This document shows, piece by piece, positions 45,783 through 55,314 of a stretch of 64,000 bases of DNA. Position numbers and translations under genes: made by a program. The notes beneath the pieces are model-generated. The model was given only the letters and a program-made list of their open reading frames with translations. It did not search any database and had not been told where the DNA came from. The stretch is from CAZGKX01 sp964525945 (lineage in GTDB: Bacteria; Pseudomonadota; Gammaproteobacteria; Legionellales; Legionellaceae), in contig CAZGKX010000001.1 of NCBI GenBank assembly GCA_964525945.1, positions 40,464 to 104,463 on the forward strand, written 5' to 3'. The stretch's first letter is position 1; every line of letters begins with the position of its first letter.

Positions 45783-46723
45783 GAACGGTCATTCCTCAAA
45801 GCGTCCGTAAGTTGCGGTACCAATTCAAACAAATCACCCACCAGACCATAATTGGCAATTTGAAAAATAGGTGCGTCGGCGTCTTTATTAATGGCCACGA
45901 TTATCTTGGAATCCTTCATACCCGCCATGTGTTGCACAGCCCCAGAAATACCAATCGCAATGTATAAATCAGGCGCAACAATTTTGCCCGTTTGTCCAAC
46001 TTGGTAATCATTTGGAACAAAACCTGCATCCACGGCGGCTCTGGATGCGCCAACTGCGGCATTTAATGCATCAGCCAGTGCTTCGACGAGTTTAAATTTT
46101 TCGGCACTCTGCAAGCCACGTCCCCCAGCCACAACGATTTTAGCACCATTCAATTCAGGACGATTGGATTGGCTCAATTGACGTTCAACGAATGTTGTTT
46201 GGGATTGAGTAACCGTGTAATCCATTCGTTCGACACAACAAGGCTCTTGCTTTCCTTGAAGCGCATTAAACGCCGTGGTGCGAAAAGTTAACACTTTTTT
46301 CTCATCGAATACCCGAACGGTTTCAATGGCATTGCCTGCATAAATGGGATGTTCAAATGTGTCCTGATCCAGGATGCGCGTGACATCAGAAATTTGTGCC
46401 ACATCCAACATTGCGGCAACGCGAGGCAACACGTTTTTTCCAAAGGTGGTTGATGCGGCTACGATAGCTGAATAAGGCATAGCCATGGAATGCACCAATT
46501 GGCTTATCGGTTCAGCCAATTGATGGGAAAAACAAATATCATCTGCCAAACAGACCGTTTGCACCCCAGGCAGCATGGCGGCTTCGTCTGCCACAGCTTG
46601 GCAATTATGCCCTGCAACCAACAAAACAATGTTGCTCGATAACGCTTGAGCAGCAGTAAGCACATGCCTAGTCGAAGCATGCATAACATGATTATCATGT
46701 TCTACGATAACTAAAGTGTTCAT
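45779..46723 (-). CDS. etfA: electron transfer flavoprotein alpha subunit
   Basis: 314 aa; AGGAG 5 nt before the ATG. C-terminal FAD domain: [61 protein letters not shown], and [20 protein letters not shown] are diagnostic. With EtfB it passes electrons from acyl-CoA and other dehydrogenases to ETF-ubiquinone oxidoreductase. It lies 8 nt after etfB and overlaps ald. Confidence 0.96.
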   Translation of the reverse strand: MNTLVIVEHDNHVMHASTRHVLTAAQALSSNIVLLVAGHNCQAVADEAAMLPGVQTVCLADDICFSHQLAEPISQLVHSMAMPYSAIVAASTTFGKNVLPRVAAMLDVAQISDVTRILDQDTFEHPIYAGNAIETVRVFDEKKVLTFRTTAFNALQGKQEPCCVERMDYTVTQSQTTFVERQLSQSNRPELNGAKIVVAGGRGLQSAEKFKLVEALADALNAAVGASRAAVDAGFVPNDYQVGQTGKIVAPDLYIAIGISGAVQHMAGMKDSKIIVAINKDADAPIFQIANYGLVGDLFELVPQLTDALRNDRS

Positions 46724-46731
46724 TGCTTCTC

Positions 46732-47481
46732 CTATAGAACTTTGGCTTCTTGTTGTAATTTTTCGATCAATGCCGGCACTGAATCCACGATAATTCCTGC
46801 TTGACGAGTCACGGGAGCCTCCACCTTAACACGCTCAACATGTTGTTTAAGGTTCAATGCAAGTGATTCAAGATCAACGATAGAGAGGGGTTTTTGTTTT
46901 GCTTTCATAATGTTGGGTAAACTTGCATAGCGCGGCTCGTTGAGGCGTAAATCGGTACTAAGAACAGCAGGTAATTGCACACAGATTGTTTCAAGCCCCC
47001 CATCTATTTCTCTCACAACGTGCATGCTTTCATTTTGAATAGTGACGTGCGAGGCAAATGTAGCTTGGGGCCAATTGAGTAAAGCTGAAAGCATTTGGGG
47101 CGTCTGGTTATTATCGCCATCAATGGCTTGTTTTCCCATGAACACCAATTGTGGTTCTTCATTCAATGTTATTTTCTGAAGGATTTTTGCAATGTTTAAA
47201 CTGCACCAAGGCTTGTTGGTGCGCACTAAAATAGCTTTATCAGCACCGAGCGCCAAGGCGTGACGTAACGTTTCCTGGCTTGCGTCATCACCAATGGTGA
47301 CGGCAATGACTTCAGAAGCATGATTTTTTTCACGCAACCGTAACGCTTCTTCCAAAGCAATTTCGTCAAAAGGATTCATCGACATTTTTACATTTTGTGT
47401 CTCTACACCGGTCTGATCCGGTTTAACACGAATTTTTACATAAGGATCAATCACCCGTTTCACAGCCACTAAAATTTTCAT
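46732..47481 (-). CDS. etfB: electron transfer flavoprotein beta subunit
   Basis: 249 aa from the ATG at 47481 (KILVAVKRVIDPYVKIRV), preferred because GAGG lies 4 nt away; an ATG one codon earlier is also possible. NPFDEIALEEALRL, ALALGADKAILV, and LVFMGKQAIDGDNNQTPQMLSALL (AMP site) are EtfB signatures. The ATG overlaps the galU stop, so it is likely in the same transcript. Heterodimer partner of EtfA. Confidence 0.96.
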   Translation of the reverse strand: MKILVAVKRVIDPYVKIRVKPDQTGVETQNVKMSMNPFDEIALEEALRLREKNHASEVIAVTIGDDASQETLRHALALGADKAILVRTNKPWCSLNIAKILQKITLNEEPQLVFMGKQAIDGDNNQTPQMLSALLNWPQATFASHVTIQNESMHVVREIDGGLETICVQLPAVLSTDLRLNEPRYASLPNIMKAKQKPLSIVDLESLALNLKQHVERVKVEAPVTRQAGIIVDSVPALIEKLQQEAKVL

Positions 47482-48362
47482 CATGCCTCACTGGAAAAAA
47501 ATGTTTTCAAATAATTACAGAAATCCTGACCCACTTCTGGATGGTTCATCCCTAGCTCAAATGTCGCCTGAAGAAAACCGAGTTTTGAGCCACAATCATA
47601 ATGTTGACCATGAAATTGATGGGCTGCAACTTTTTCTTTGGACAATAACAATTGAATAGCATCGGTCAATTGGATCTCTCCACGGCCATCAGGCTGTGTT
47701 TGTTTAAGGCAAGAAAAGATTGCTGGGGTAAACACATAACGCCCAAGGGCAGCGAGATTGGAAGGCGCCTCTTCGATGTTTGGTTTTTCAACCATGGATT
47801 GAATCAACGCCACATCATGCTGCGTGTTGCTGATCTCCACAATACCATATTGGTTCACACATTCCTTCTTGACCGGTATCACCGTTAAAACAGAATGGGC
47901 TGTTTGACGAAAAGACTCGACCAGCGCGCCCAAGCAAGGTGTATTGGCATCATTGATCAAAACATCTGCAAGCAAAACCGCAAAAGGTTCGTTACCGATC
48001 AATGATTCGGCACATAATACAGCTTGGCCTAGTCCTGACGGATAAGGCTGTCTAATATGAATAAACTCAATACCGGCAGGACAAATGGCTTCCACCAGAG
48101 CAAGTAAATGGGCTTTGCCATCGACACGTAATTTATCTTCCCATTCATAATGCCGATCAAAATGATTTTCAACCGAATATTTGCTAGCGTTCGTCACAAA
48201 AATCATTTCCGTAATACCGACACGCACAGCTTCTTCAACGGCATACTGAATCAGAGGCTTGTCAACGATAGGCAACATTTCTTTCGCACAGGCTTTGGTT
48301 GCGGGTAAAAAACGTGTCCCCAAACCTCCGAGCGGGAATACAGCTTTTCTAATCACAGCCAT
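47481..48362 (-). CDS. galU: UTP-glucose-1-phosphate uridylyltransferase
   Basis: 293 aa. FPLGGLGTRFLPATKACAKEMLPIVDKP is the nucleotide-binding and catalytic region, with the later VEKPNIEEAPSNLAALGRYVF and DCGSKLGFLQATFEL. It makes UDP-glucose for LPS and capsule sugars. Its start codon directly follows the stop of the lipoprotein gene with no spacer, and its end overlaps etfB, suggesting coupled expression of four to five genes. Confidence 0.95.
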   Translation of the reverse strand: MAVIRKAVFPLGGLGTRFLPATKACAKEMLPIVDKPLIQYAVEEAVRVGITEMIFVTNASKYSVENHFDRHYEWEDKLRVDGKAHLLALVEAICPAGIEFIHIRQPYPSGLGQAVLCAESLIGNEPFAVLLADVLINDANTPCLGALVESFRQTAHSVLTVIPVKKECVNQYGIVEISNTQHDVALIQSMVEKPNIEEAPSNLAALGRYVFTPAIFSCLKQTQPDGRGEIQLTDAIQLLLSKEKVAAHQFHGQHYDCGSKLGFLQATFELGMNHPEVGQDFCNYLKTFFSSEA

Positions 48363-48812
48363 TTAGTTGATCACACGCCAAGATCCATCCGCTTGACGGC
48401 ATGCTTTACCATAAATTTGCTGTTGTTTGCCACCAATCAAGGCCTGAGTCACATATTCACGGCAAGGTTGTTGGTTGGTGTAGTAAGTTCTTGTCGGTTT
48501 AACACTGTAATGATTGCCCGTGTCTGGATTGGTCCATGCCACTGAACGACCAACCGGGGCTGTTTCTAAAGCACGCTGCATTTCCATTTGATCTTGCCGA
48601 TCCATGTATTGTCCAATTTTACCGCCTAAATAAGCCCCCAATAATGCACCACCCGCAGCAGCTGCTACTTTTCCAGCACCACCGCCGAATTGGCTACCAA
48701 TGAGCCCACCGACAACCCCGCCTGTTACCGTACCCACACCCTCATTGGTCACGCTTGCACAACCAGCTAATAGGATAGAGAGTGTTAATGACGTTGCAAT
48801 GACTTTTTTCAT
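48363..48812 (-). CDS. glycine-zipper outer-membrane lipoprotein (17 kDa antigen type)
   Basis: 149 aa from the ATG at 48812, with AGGTG upstream. The signal peptide ends with lipobox LLAG-C (ATSLTLSILLAGCASV). Residues ~30-75 are a glycine-zipper 2TM repeat (GGVVGGLIGSQFGGGAG, then GGALLGAYLGGKIGQYMD). The C-terminal half is RT-rich with GRSVAWTNPDTGN, EYVTQALIGGKQQQIYGKAC and QADGSWRVI, typical of the family. Attached to the outer membrane; supports envelope integrity. Immediately upstream of galU. Confidence 0.87.
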   Translation of the reverse strand: MKKVIATSLTLSILLAGCASVTNEGVGTVTGGVVGGLIGSQFGGGAGKVAAAAGGALLGAYLGGKIGQYMDRQDQMEMQRALETAPVGRSVAWTNPDTGNHYSVKPTRTYYTNQQPCREYVTQALIGGKQQQIYGKACRQADGSWRVIN

Positions 48813-48841
48813 GTTATTCACCTGTTGATTAATGGGCTCAT

Positions 48842-49915
48842 TTATATTCGAACCCGTTGGGTAATTTGACAAATTAATTCGTATGCGATTGTACCCGCTT
48901 GTTTGGCAACCGTCTCTATGGGGATATGTTCACCCCACAACTCGACAGGATCACCCACAGCCTTTGAGCGGCAGTTGGTTAAATCAACCGTGATCATATC
49001 CATGGACACACGACCGACGATCGGCACAACATCGCCGTTGACCCAAACCAACGTACCTGGGGCAATATGGCGAGGATAGCCATCCCCATAACCCACCGAA
49101 ACAAGGCCTATCACACTTGCTTGCTCACTTTGCCAGGTGGCTCCGTAACCAATAGGAGTGGAAGGTGCATAGCGCTGAATGGCAGTGATTGCGGAGACAA
49201 AACGCATCACCGGCTTTAAATCATAATGTTGACCGATTTGATGTGCAAAAGGAGAAATACCATAAAGCATAATACCGGGGCGCACAGCATCAAAATGCAT
49301 ATCCGGTTGTGTTAAAATTGCTGCTGAATTTGCCATACTACGTTCTGAAATACATTCAAAGTTCGGCAAATGATTGAAAATTTGCAATTGCTTTTGGTTG
49401 CTCTCATGGTGCAAATCATCTGAGCATGCTAAATGGGTCATTAAGCCTATGTCGTTATCAACCCAAGGGCAATCCGATAAAGCAGTGATCATGTCATTCA
49501 TTTCATGACAAGCAATGCCTAAGCGGTTCATTCCCGTGTTGATTTTTAACCAAACTTTAATTTTTTTAGGCTGGGGAGATGTTAAAATCCAATTGAGTTG
49601 GTGTTGTTGATGAATCACGCATTGTAAATTCTTATCAGCCAGCAGAGGGAGTTCGTCAGGCGAAAAAATACCCTGAAAAAGAATACAATCGCGCTCACTA
49701 CCCAGTGCACGCACAGCCAACGCTTCTTGCAAGCAAGCCACTCCAAACGCATCCACCGCAGGCTCAAGAATGGGTAGCACCACAGGTAATCCGCAACCAT
49801 AGGCATTCGCCTTAACCATAGCAATGATTTTTTTACCAGGGGCGCATTGTTTCACTCGCCGCACGTTGTGCGCTAAAGCCGACGTGTCAATATCGATTCG
49901 AGTGGGTCTCGACAT
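48842..49915 (-). CDS. alr: alanine racemase
   Basis: 357 aa. MVKANAYGCG holds the PLP lysine; GYGATW and VGYGDGYPRH contain the catalytic Tyr region; VGRVSMDMITVDLT is conserved. It makes D-alanine for peptidoglycan. It follows dnaB by 21 nt, the arrangement found in E. coli and many gammaproteobacteria. It is followed 30 nt later by the lipoprotein gene. Confidence 0.96.
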   Translation of the reverse strand: MSRPTRIDIDTSALAHNVRRVKQCAPGKKIIAMVKANAYGCGLPVVLPILEPAVDAFGVACLQEALAVRALGSERDCILFQGIFSPDELPLLADKNLQCVIHQQHQLNWILTSPQPKKIKVWLKINTGMNRLGIACHEMNDMITALSDCPWVDNDIGLMTHLACSDDLHHESNQKQLQIFNHLPNFECISERSMANSAAILTQPDMHFDAVRPGIMLYGISPFAHQIGQHYDLKPVMRFVSAITAIQRYAPSTPIGYGATWQSEQASVIGLVSVGYGDGYPRHIAPGTLVWVNGDVVPIVGRVSMDMITVDLTNCRSKAVGDPVELWGEHIPIETVAKQAGTIAYELICQITQRVRI

Positions 49916-49936
49916 GCTTGCATTTACCTCATTCAG

Positions 49937-51325
49937 CTAATCATTCTGCATGTTTTGATAACCGCTAAAGGCTAAATCTTCAAAGCGGGTATATTTTCCT
50001 AAAAATGCAACGCGCACTTTACCAATTGGGCCGTTACGTTGCTTCGCAATAATAATTTCAGCACACCCTTTATCTGGGCTGTCTTCATTATATACCTCAT
50101 CCCGATAAATGAAGCAAATTAAGTCGGCGTCTTGCTCAATCGCTCCTGATTCGCGCAAATCAGACATCACGGGACGCTTGTCCTGGCGTTGCTCCAAGCT
50201 TCGGTTTAACTGCGACAACGCAATGACGGGGACCGATAGTTCTTTGGCCAACGATTTTAAGCTGCGAGAAATTTCTGAGATTTCTGCAGTACGGTTATCC
50301 GCCTTAAAACCAGGAACTTTCATCAATTGCAAATAATCGACGACGATCAATCCGAGTTGACCATGCTCCTTCACCAAACGGCGCGCACGCGCACGCATTT
50401 CTGCAGGGCTTAATCCTGGCGTATCATCAATAAAAAGAGGCGCTTCTGAAAGCATGTGCACCGCAGATGTCACGCGAGGCCAATCATCATCATCCAATTT
50501 ACCGGTTCGGATTTTATGCTGATCAATGCGGCCCAAGGATGACATCATCCGCATTGCCAAAGAATCAGACGGCATTTCCATGGAAAACACCAGCACGGGC
50601 TTGCTTGCTTTAATCGCAGCATGCTCAGCAATGTTCATCACCAAAGTGGTTTTACCCATGGAAGGCCGACCGGCCACAATCACAAGATCGGAGGGCTGCA
50701 AACCGGATGTCATTTCATCCAAATCAGACAATCCTGTGGCAAGACCGGTGATCGCATCGCCACTGTGATATAATGCATCAATACGCTCTACCGCACGAAC
50801 AAGCACAGATTTAATGATTTCAGGGCCACCATCGCCAGCGGTTTGATCAGCAATAGCAAATACTTTTCTCTCCGCAAAATCAAGCAATTCCGGCACTTCA
50901 CGCGCCCCCGGATTATAAGCCGAATCAGCAATATCATTTGCTACAGTAATGAGCTGACGTTGAACTGATTTTTCTCGAACAATGTCTGCATAAGCAGAGA
51001 CGTTTGCAACACTGGGCGTGTTATTTGCTAACTCAAACAAATAAACCTCACCACCCGCCGCATCAAGATCATTCATTGATTTTAAAGTATCAAGCAAAGT
51101 GACCACATCAAAAGGCTGGTTTTTGTTGGCAAGCCCTAAAATAGCGCGGTATAGAATGCGATGCTCGGTGCGATAAAAATCTGCTTCACATAATTTTGAG
51201 CTAATTTTATCCCAGACTTGGTTTTCTAGCATGAGGCCGCCAATAATAGCCTGCTCAGCCTCAGCTGAATGAGGAGGACGCTTTAAAGGATCTGAAGCTG
51301 TCTTGCGTGCTTGAAGCTCTTGCAT
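49937..51325 (-). CDS. dnaB: replicative DNA helicase
   Basis: 462 aa. N-terminal domain PPHSAEAEQAIIGGLMLEN; the RecA-like motor has VAGRPSMGKTTLVMNIAEHAA (Walker A), VVDYLQLM (Walker B), ALSQLNRSLEQRQDKRPVMSDLRESGAIEQDAD (motif H4), and FIYRDEVYN. It opens duplex DNA at replication forks as a hexamer. No intein or insertion. dnaB-alr order is conserved. The promoter region upstream is interrupted by the gap at 51377. Confidence 0.97.
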   Translation of the reverse strand: MQELQARKTASDPLKRPPHSAEAEQAIIGGLMLENQVWDKISSKLCEADFYRTEHRILYRAILGLANKNQPFDVVTLLDTLKSMNDLDAAGGEVYLFELANNTPSVANVSAYADIVREKSVQRQLITVANDIADSAYNPGAREVPELLDFAERKVFAIADQTAGDGGPEIIKSVLVRAVERIDALYHSGDAITGLATGLSDLDEMTSGLQPSDLVIVAGRPSMGKTTLVMNIAEHAAIKASKPVLVFSMEMPSDSLAMRMMSSLGRIDQHKIRTGKLDDDDWPRVTSAVHMLSEAPLFIDDTPGLSPAEMRARARRLVKEHGQLGLIVVDYLQLMKVPGFKADNRTAEISEISRSLKSLAKELSVPVIALSQLNRSLEQRQDKRPVMSDLRESGAIEQDADLICFIYRDEVYNEDSPDKGCAEIIIAKQRNGPIGKVRVAFLGKYTRFEDLAFSGYQNMQND

Positions 51326-51376
51326 AATTTAAGTCGTATGATTCAGTGAAGATGTATTGTAATCTTCTACCAATAA

Positions 51377-51386
51377 NNNNNNNNNN
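51377..51386. other. assembly gap (10 N) upstream of dnaB
   Basis: The run lies in the spacer between dnaB and the DUF2147 gene, so promoters there may be incomplete. Confidence 0.95.
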
Positions 51387-51435
51387 GTAGGTGTCTTGGT
51401 TGTTAGTGATATAATGAGAGGCGTTTGCCCTATCA

Positions 51436-51879
51436 CTACCCTTGATTGGGTTTGCGTACCCATATTTGGGTACGGCCTAAAATTGAGACGCCGACATAGC
51501 CACGCACGAATAACTTATTGCCAACAAGTTTTAATTTAACATTGTATATCTTGCCCGATTTGGCATCTAAAATTTTCCCATCCCCCCAAACGCCACGGCC
51601 CTTGTTCTTTAATCCCCACATAAATCTCAAACCTTCAATGGGTTTATTTTTGAAATTGTCAGGGCAATTTGCACAAATTCCTTTATCGCCAGGCTGAGAA
51701 TAGACGTGAACGATTGTTCCATACAATTCCTTATCAATGATGTTCAAATCCACCACTGCTCTTTTTTTCCCCGTTTTATCATCCACAGTCACCCATTGAC
51801 CCGTGAGTGAATTTGCAAATACTGACGCCATGCAAAAAAAGATGAGTCCAAAAACAGAAAGCTTTTTTGCCAAACCCAT
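51436..51879 (-). CDS. DUF2147 exported protein
   Basis: 147 aa; GGAG 7 nt before the ATG. Signal peptide GLAKKLSVFGLIFFCMASVFANS, then the DUF2147 beta fold: GQWVTVDDKTGKKRAVVDL, CANCPDNFKNKPIEGLRFMWGL, GDGKILDAKSGKIYNVKLKL, VRGYVGVSILGRTQIWVR. Periplasmic or secreted; family function is not known. Its length is normal. It is upstream of dnaB on the same strand, with the assembly gap between. Confidence 0.88.
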   Translation of the reverse strand: MGLAKKLSVFGLIFFCMASVFANSLTGQWVTVDDKTGKKRAVVDLNIIDKELYGTIVHVYSQPGDKGICANCPDNFKNKPIEGLRFMWGLKNKGRGVWGDGKILDAKSGKIYNVKLKLVGNKLFVRGYVGVSILGRTQIWVRKPNQG

Positions 51880-52074
51880 AAATGTCTCCTAAAAATACAT
51901 GTCAGGAGCATAAGCGATGCTTTTATTCTTTGCAATCTATGCAACGTAAGATTGTCTAAATAATGTTCCATTTATTTATAGAAAATATAATAAGACATTA
52001 TTTATGTGTATTTTTTACCCTTGATGTTACAATTTAAACTTTTATTTAAGAAGACTATTTTGAGGGTTGTGGTT

Positions 52075-54057
52075 ATGCTAACTATCGTCATGTCTAATGG
52101 TGGATTAACAGACATTTCTTTATCGGATGACATGAGCCTTCCTCTCGCTCGAAAAATTTGGAGATATGGTCTTAAAAATGAGCAAGAATATGACAATCTA
52201 AAAAAAGCACTGCCATTGGATCATTTGGTATTGCAGGTTGCTTCCTACTTAGATCAGTCTAACTTGCTAATGTCTGGAACCATGCTTAATTTTGATAGCT
52301 ATTATTCAATCGAAGCAAAATTGCCCATAGACATTAACCGTATGGTTTCCGAAAACCAGACCTTATTCAAAATGATTAAACAAGCAGATTGGAATAATTT
52401 TTTACGCCAAATTGAAGATTACAATATACGACCCGCTCTGCGTATTCCTAAAGATCCACACGCCACACACAAATTAGACTTAAGGACCGGTGAAATTGTT
52501 AATTACCATATCAATCGCCCTCGCCCTACCCCTAAAATTTATACGCATACTAAAAAACAATCGGCTACATTGCTTTCTAAAAATTTGAATACAGCGATCT
52601 TTTTCACTACACCCACGATAGGTTTACTTTTTGATGAATCCAAATGTGATATTCGAGCAAGGTGTACCTTGAGTTCATCAACTTATTCTCGTTGGTGGGT
52701 TGGTTCACGTGAACACCTTGAGAACCGTAGGAATAGTGGGTTAACGAGCACGCTTAATAAAAAATTTTACACTGAGACTGAACATTTAGCCTTTAGAGAA
52801 CATATTGATGGAAACAACTGGAATAACGAAGTTCTTGCAAAATTTTCTAGAGAATCGATTTTAGGAATTTTTTTTGTTGAAAATGATCCAGTCAACAGCG
52901 AATCCAATCGATTGCTTCGTCAAGAGGCAAAAAAACGTCGAGATGAATTAATGCAGATTATTTATGCAACGGATCAGAAGACAATCGATTTTCCAATTTT
53001 TATTTACAACCCTACAAAATGCACCATTCGTCTTTACACGAAACAAGAACAAACACGTGATACAGAAGGTTACTATATTCTTGCAGTAGATAACATAGAA
53101 TGCGAACAACTGGCTCAACGTATTTTAAATGCGATTAAAGAGAATGATATCAACACATTTATGGATCTTTTTTCTGCGGAGTCTAGAAATAAGAAAATTT
53201 TTCCTCAAAAATCATGGATAACCGAGGCAATCGAAGCCAATCAGAATGAGATGCTCAGGTATTTGCTCACATTAAATTGGCTCAATAAAAACGAAAGAGA
53301 TCCTATTTTTAACGAAACACATCTTATTCACGCAATACGTTTGGGGGCAAGACGAGAAGAAACTGTGCGTATATTGCTTAATTCATATCTTGATATAAAC
53401 GCTCAGGATAAGAGCGGACATACAGCGTTGATGCATACCATTATTCAAGATAATGAACGCCTATTTGAGTGTTTATTAACTTATCATCCAGATGTTGATT
53501 TATTGGATAACGAGAATGAAACTGCTTTAACACTAGCACTCAAAAATTTTGATTATATTAAGGTTGCTCGTTTATTAGCTTACACCAAGTCAGAAAATGA
53601 CAAGAAAATTGCCATTTTATTCGCTATCGAACAATGTCATTTGGATATGGTTCAGTATTTAATTTCTCATTGTGAGATAGACGTGAATATTTTTTGTAAC
53701 AATGGCGAAACACCGTTGATGGCGGCGGTTCGTATAGCTGATACGGACCTGCTCAAAATACTGTTAAAAAGAAACCCAAATTTTAACCTCCGGGATGCGA
53801 ATGGCAATGATGTCTTTGACATAGCCACGCAGATGAACCAACAAGCAATTTTAACGTTATTGAACACGGCAAAAATCAAAACCTCAACGAATAGCCCACT
53901 GCAATCATTAAGCCTGTTCCCGATAAATCACAATGACAAGGATGCGTCCTCAGAAGAAGAAGAAGAATATGTGTATGGGTCAGACGATGACGAATCGTTA
54001 GAAGATTTAGAAGATAATGAACTTTCTCCGCAAAGCAAGAAAATACGGAAGCATTAA
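52075..54057 (+). CDS. ankyrin-repeat effector-like protein with acidic C-terminus
   Basis: 660 aa from the ATG at 52075 (GAGGG 8 nt upstream); the GTG at 52006 is too close to TATAAT at 51986-51991. Residues ~380-600 have four to five ankyrin repeats: AQDKSGHTALMHTI, LDNENETALTLALKN, FCNNGETPLMAAVR, RDANGNDVFDIATQ. The N-terminal 350 residues are of unknown fold with a Trp/Arg-rich patch (STYSRWWVGSREHLENRR). The C-terminus is strongly acidic (SSEEEEEYVYGSDDDES), similar to an E-block, then a basic SKKIRKH. A Dot/Icm-type ankyrin effector is likely. Confidence 0.8.
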   Translation: MLTIVMSNGGLTDISLSDDMSLPLARKIWRYGLKNEQEYDNLKKALPLDHLVLQVASYLDQSNLLMSGTMLNFDSYYSIEAKLPIDINRMVSENQTLFKMIKQADWNNFLRQIEDYNIRPALRIPKDPHATHKLDLRTGEIVNYHINRPRPTPKIYTHTKKQSATLLSKNLNTAIFFTTPTIGLLFDESKCDIRARCTLSSSTYSRWWVGSREHLENRRNSGLTSTLNKKFYTETEHLAFREHIDGNNWNNEVLAKFSRESILGIFFVENDPVNSESNRLLRQEAKKRRDELMQIIYATDQKTIDFPIFIYNPTKCTIRLYTKQEQTRDTEGYYILAVDNIECEQLAQRILNAIKENDINTFMDLFSAESRNKKIFPQKSWITEAIEANQNEMLRYLLTLNWLNKNERDPIFNETHLIHAIRLGARREETVRILLNSYLDINAQDKSGHTALMHTIIQDNERLFECLLTYHPDVDLLDNENETALTLALKNFDYIKVARLLAYTKSENDKKIAILFAIEQCHLDMVQYLISHCEIDVNIFCNNGETPLMAAVRIADTDLLKILLKRNPNFNLRDANGNDVFDIATQMNQQAILTLLNTAKIKTSTNSPLQSLSLFPINHNDKDASSEEEEEYVYGSDDDESLEDLEDNELSPQSKKIRKH

Positions 54058-54156
54058 ATTTAAGACACAGTTGTGCTGGTTGCTCTGTCTAGGTATAGGC
54101 GTTTCTTTTAAATTTATGATAGTCTTAGTTAATTGGGCAAAGGATCGCACTCATAT

Positions 54157-54903
54157 ATGCAACAAGACACTATTGTTTTTCAATTAGCAACCCATTATTT
54201 GCCAAAGATTGCCTTGCGGCTTGAACGTCTTTTTTTGGCAATGAACCAAGCTTGCCGGGAAACAAACCCCTTGATTCATCACTATGCCTTAAAAAACGTT
54301 ATCGAAGTGATCAAGCTTATTGAAAAACCTGAGCTTAAAAGTCGATTTATCAAGGAATTAATGCGCATTGAGCATACGTTTAATAAATCGCAAGTTGAAA
54401 TTTCTAATGCATTGTATGCGAATTTGTTTGTGCAAGTGCAAGTGTTAAATCACCTTGCTGGCCGTTTTGGTGATGACATTCACCTTGATCCATTTCTGCA
54501 ATCCATCCGCTTGGCGCAATCCGCTCACAGCAGTGATTGCGAGCTGCATGCACCGCAATTGTTTTTATGGTTGGAACGGGACTCTGAGCACCGGCAGCAA
54601 GACTTAACGAATTGGATGAATCGTTTGCGTGTTCTCAATGATACGGTCAACATCTATTTGTCTTTACTGCGAGCAACAGCACATTTTGAAGGCATAGCAA
54701 TGATCAATGGCTTTTATCAGCGATCATTGCCAGCAAAAGCATCTTGCGATTTGATTTTATTGAAAATGGACAAAAATTGTGGAATTGTTCCCAAAATGCA
54801 GCTCGGTCACCACGGGCTAAGTTTACGATTATGTGATGCAAACTCCATGCAGGAATTAAGACACACCGATACTAAAATTGAATTGGCAATTTGCCAGCTA
54901 TGA
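54157..54903 (+). CDS. zapD: cell division protein ZapD
   Basis: 248 aa from the ATG at 54157; a TTG eight codons earlier is less likely. IVFQLATHYLPKIALRLERLF, NQVEISNALYANLFVQ-type helices, and CDLILLKMDKNCGIVPKMQLGHHGLSLRLC match ZapD/YacF, which cross-links FtsZ filaments. Its stop overlaps the convergent mutT end by 6 nt. The position next to mutT-secA is the usual gammaproteobacterial setting. Confidence 0.93.
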   Translation: MQQDTIVFQLATHYLPKIALRLERLFLAMNQACRETNPLIHHYALKNVIEVIKLIEKPELKSRFIKELMRIEHTFNKSQVEISNALYANLFVQVQVLNHLAGRFGDDIHLDPFLQSIRLAQSAHSSDCELHAPQLFLWLERDSEHRQQDLTNWMNRLRVLNDTVNIYLSLLRATAHFEGIAMINGFYQRSLPAKASCDLILLKMDKNCGIVPKMQLGHHGLSLRLCDANSMQELRHTDTKIELAICQL

Positions 54904-55314
54904 CGACAACGGCTGCGGTGTTGTTAATAACGATGTTTGAATCAATGCGATGATTTGTTGATTTGCAGCGGGAAATTGGAAACTTTGAAGATTTTCAAAC
55001 GCCACCCAACGCATGTCCATTTGTTTTTCCTGGCAAATGGGCTCGCCGTGAAAATCACTCACATGAAAAACATGCAAACAAACAGAATGTTTACTGTATG
55101 TATGATGCACTTCCCCTAAAAAAGTGCATTGAAGTACATCCAAGCCGATTTCTTCTTTAATTTCTCGAACGAGGGCTGCTTCACTGGACTCATGGCGTTC
55201 AAGCTTGCCTCCAGGAAACTCCCAGAGCATCCCTCCATGCGGCGCATCCGCAGAACGGCGTGTAATCAGCACACGTCCAATATCATCAGTGATGACCGCG
55301 ACAGCCACTTTCAT
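54898..55314 (-). CDS. mutT: MutT-type Nudix 8-oxo-dGTP diphosphatase
   Basis: 138 aa starting at the ATG at 55314, whose ATGA overlaps the secA stop. The Nudix box is complete: [44 protein letters not shown] and [10 protein letters not shown] are MutT features. It removes 8-oxo-dGTP to prevent A-T to C-G changes. Translationally coupled to secA. In-frame ATG 55332 is inside secA and less likely. Confidence 0.93.
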   Translation of the reverse strand: MKVAVAVITDDIGRVLITRRSADAPHGGMLWEFPGGKLERHESSEAALVREIKEEIGLDVLQCTFLGEVHHTYSKHSVCLHVFHVSDFHGEPICQEKQMDMRWVAFENLQSFQFPAANQQIIALIQTSLLTTPQPLSS

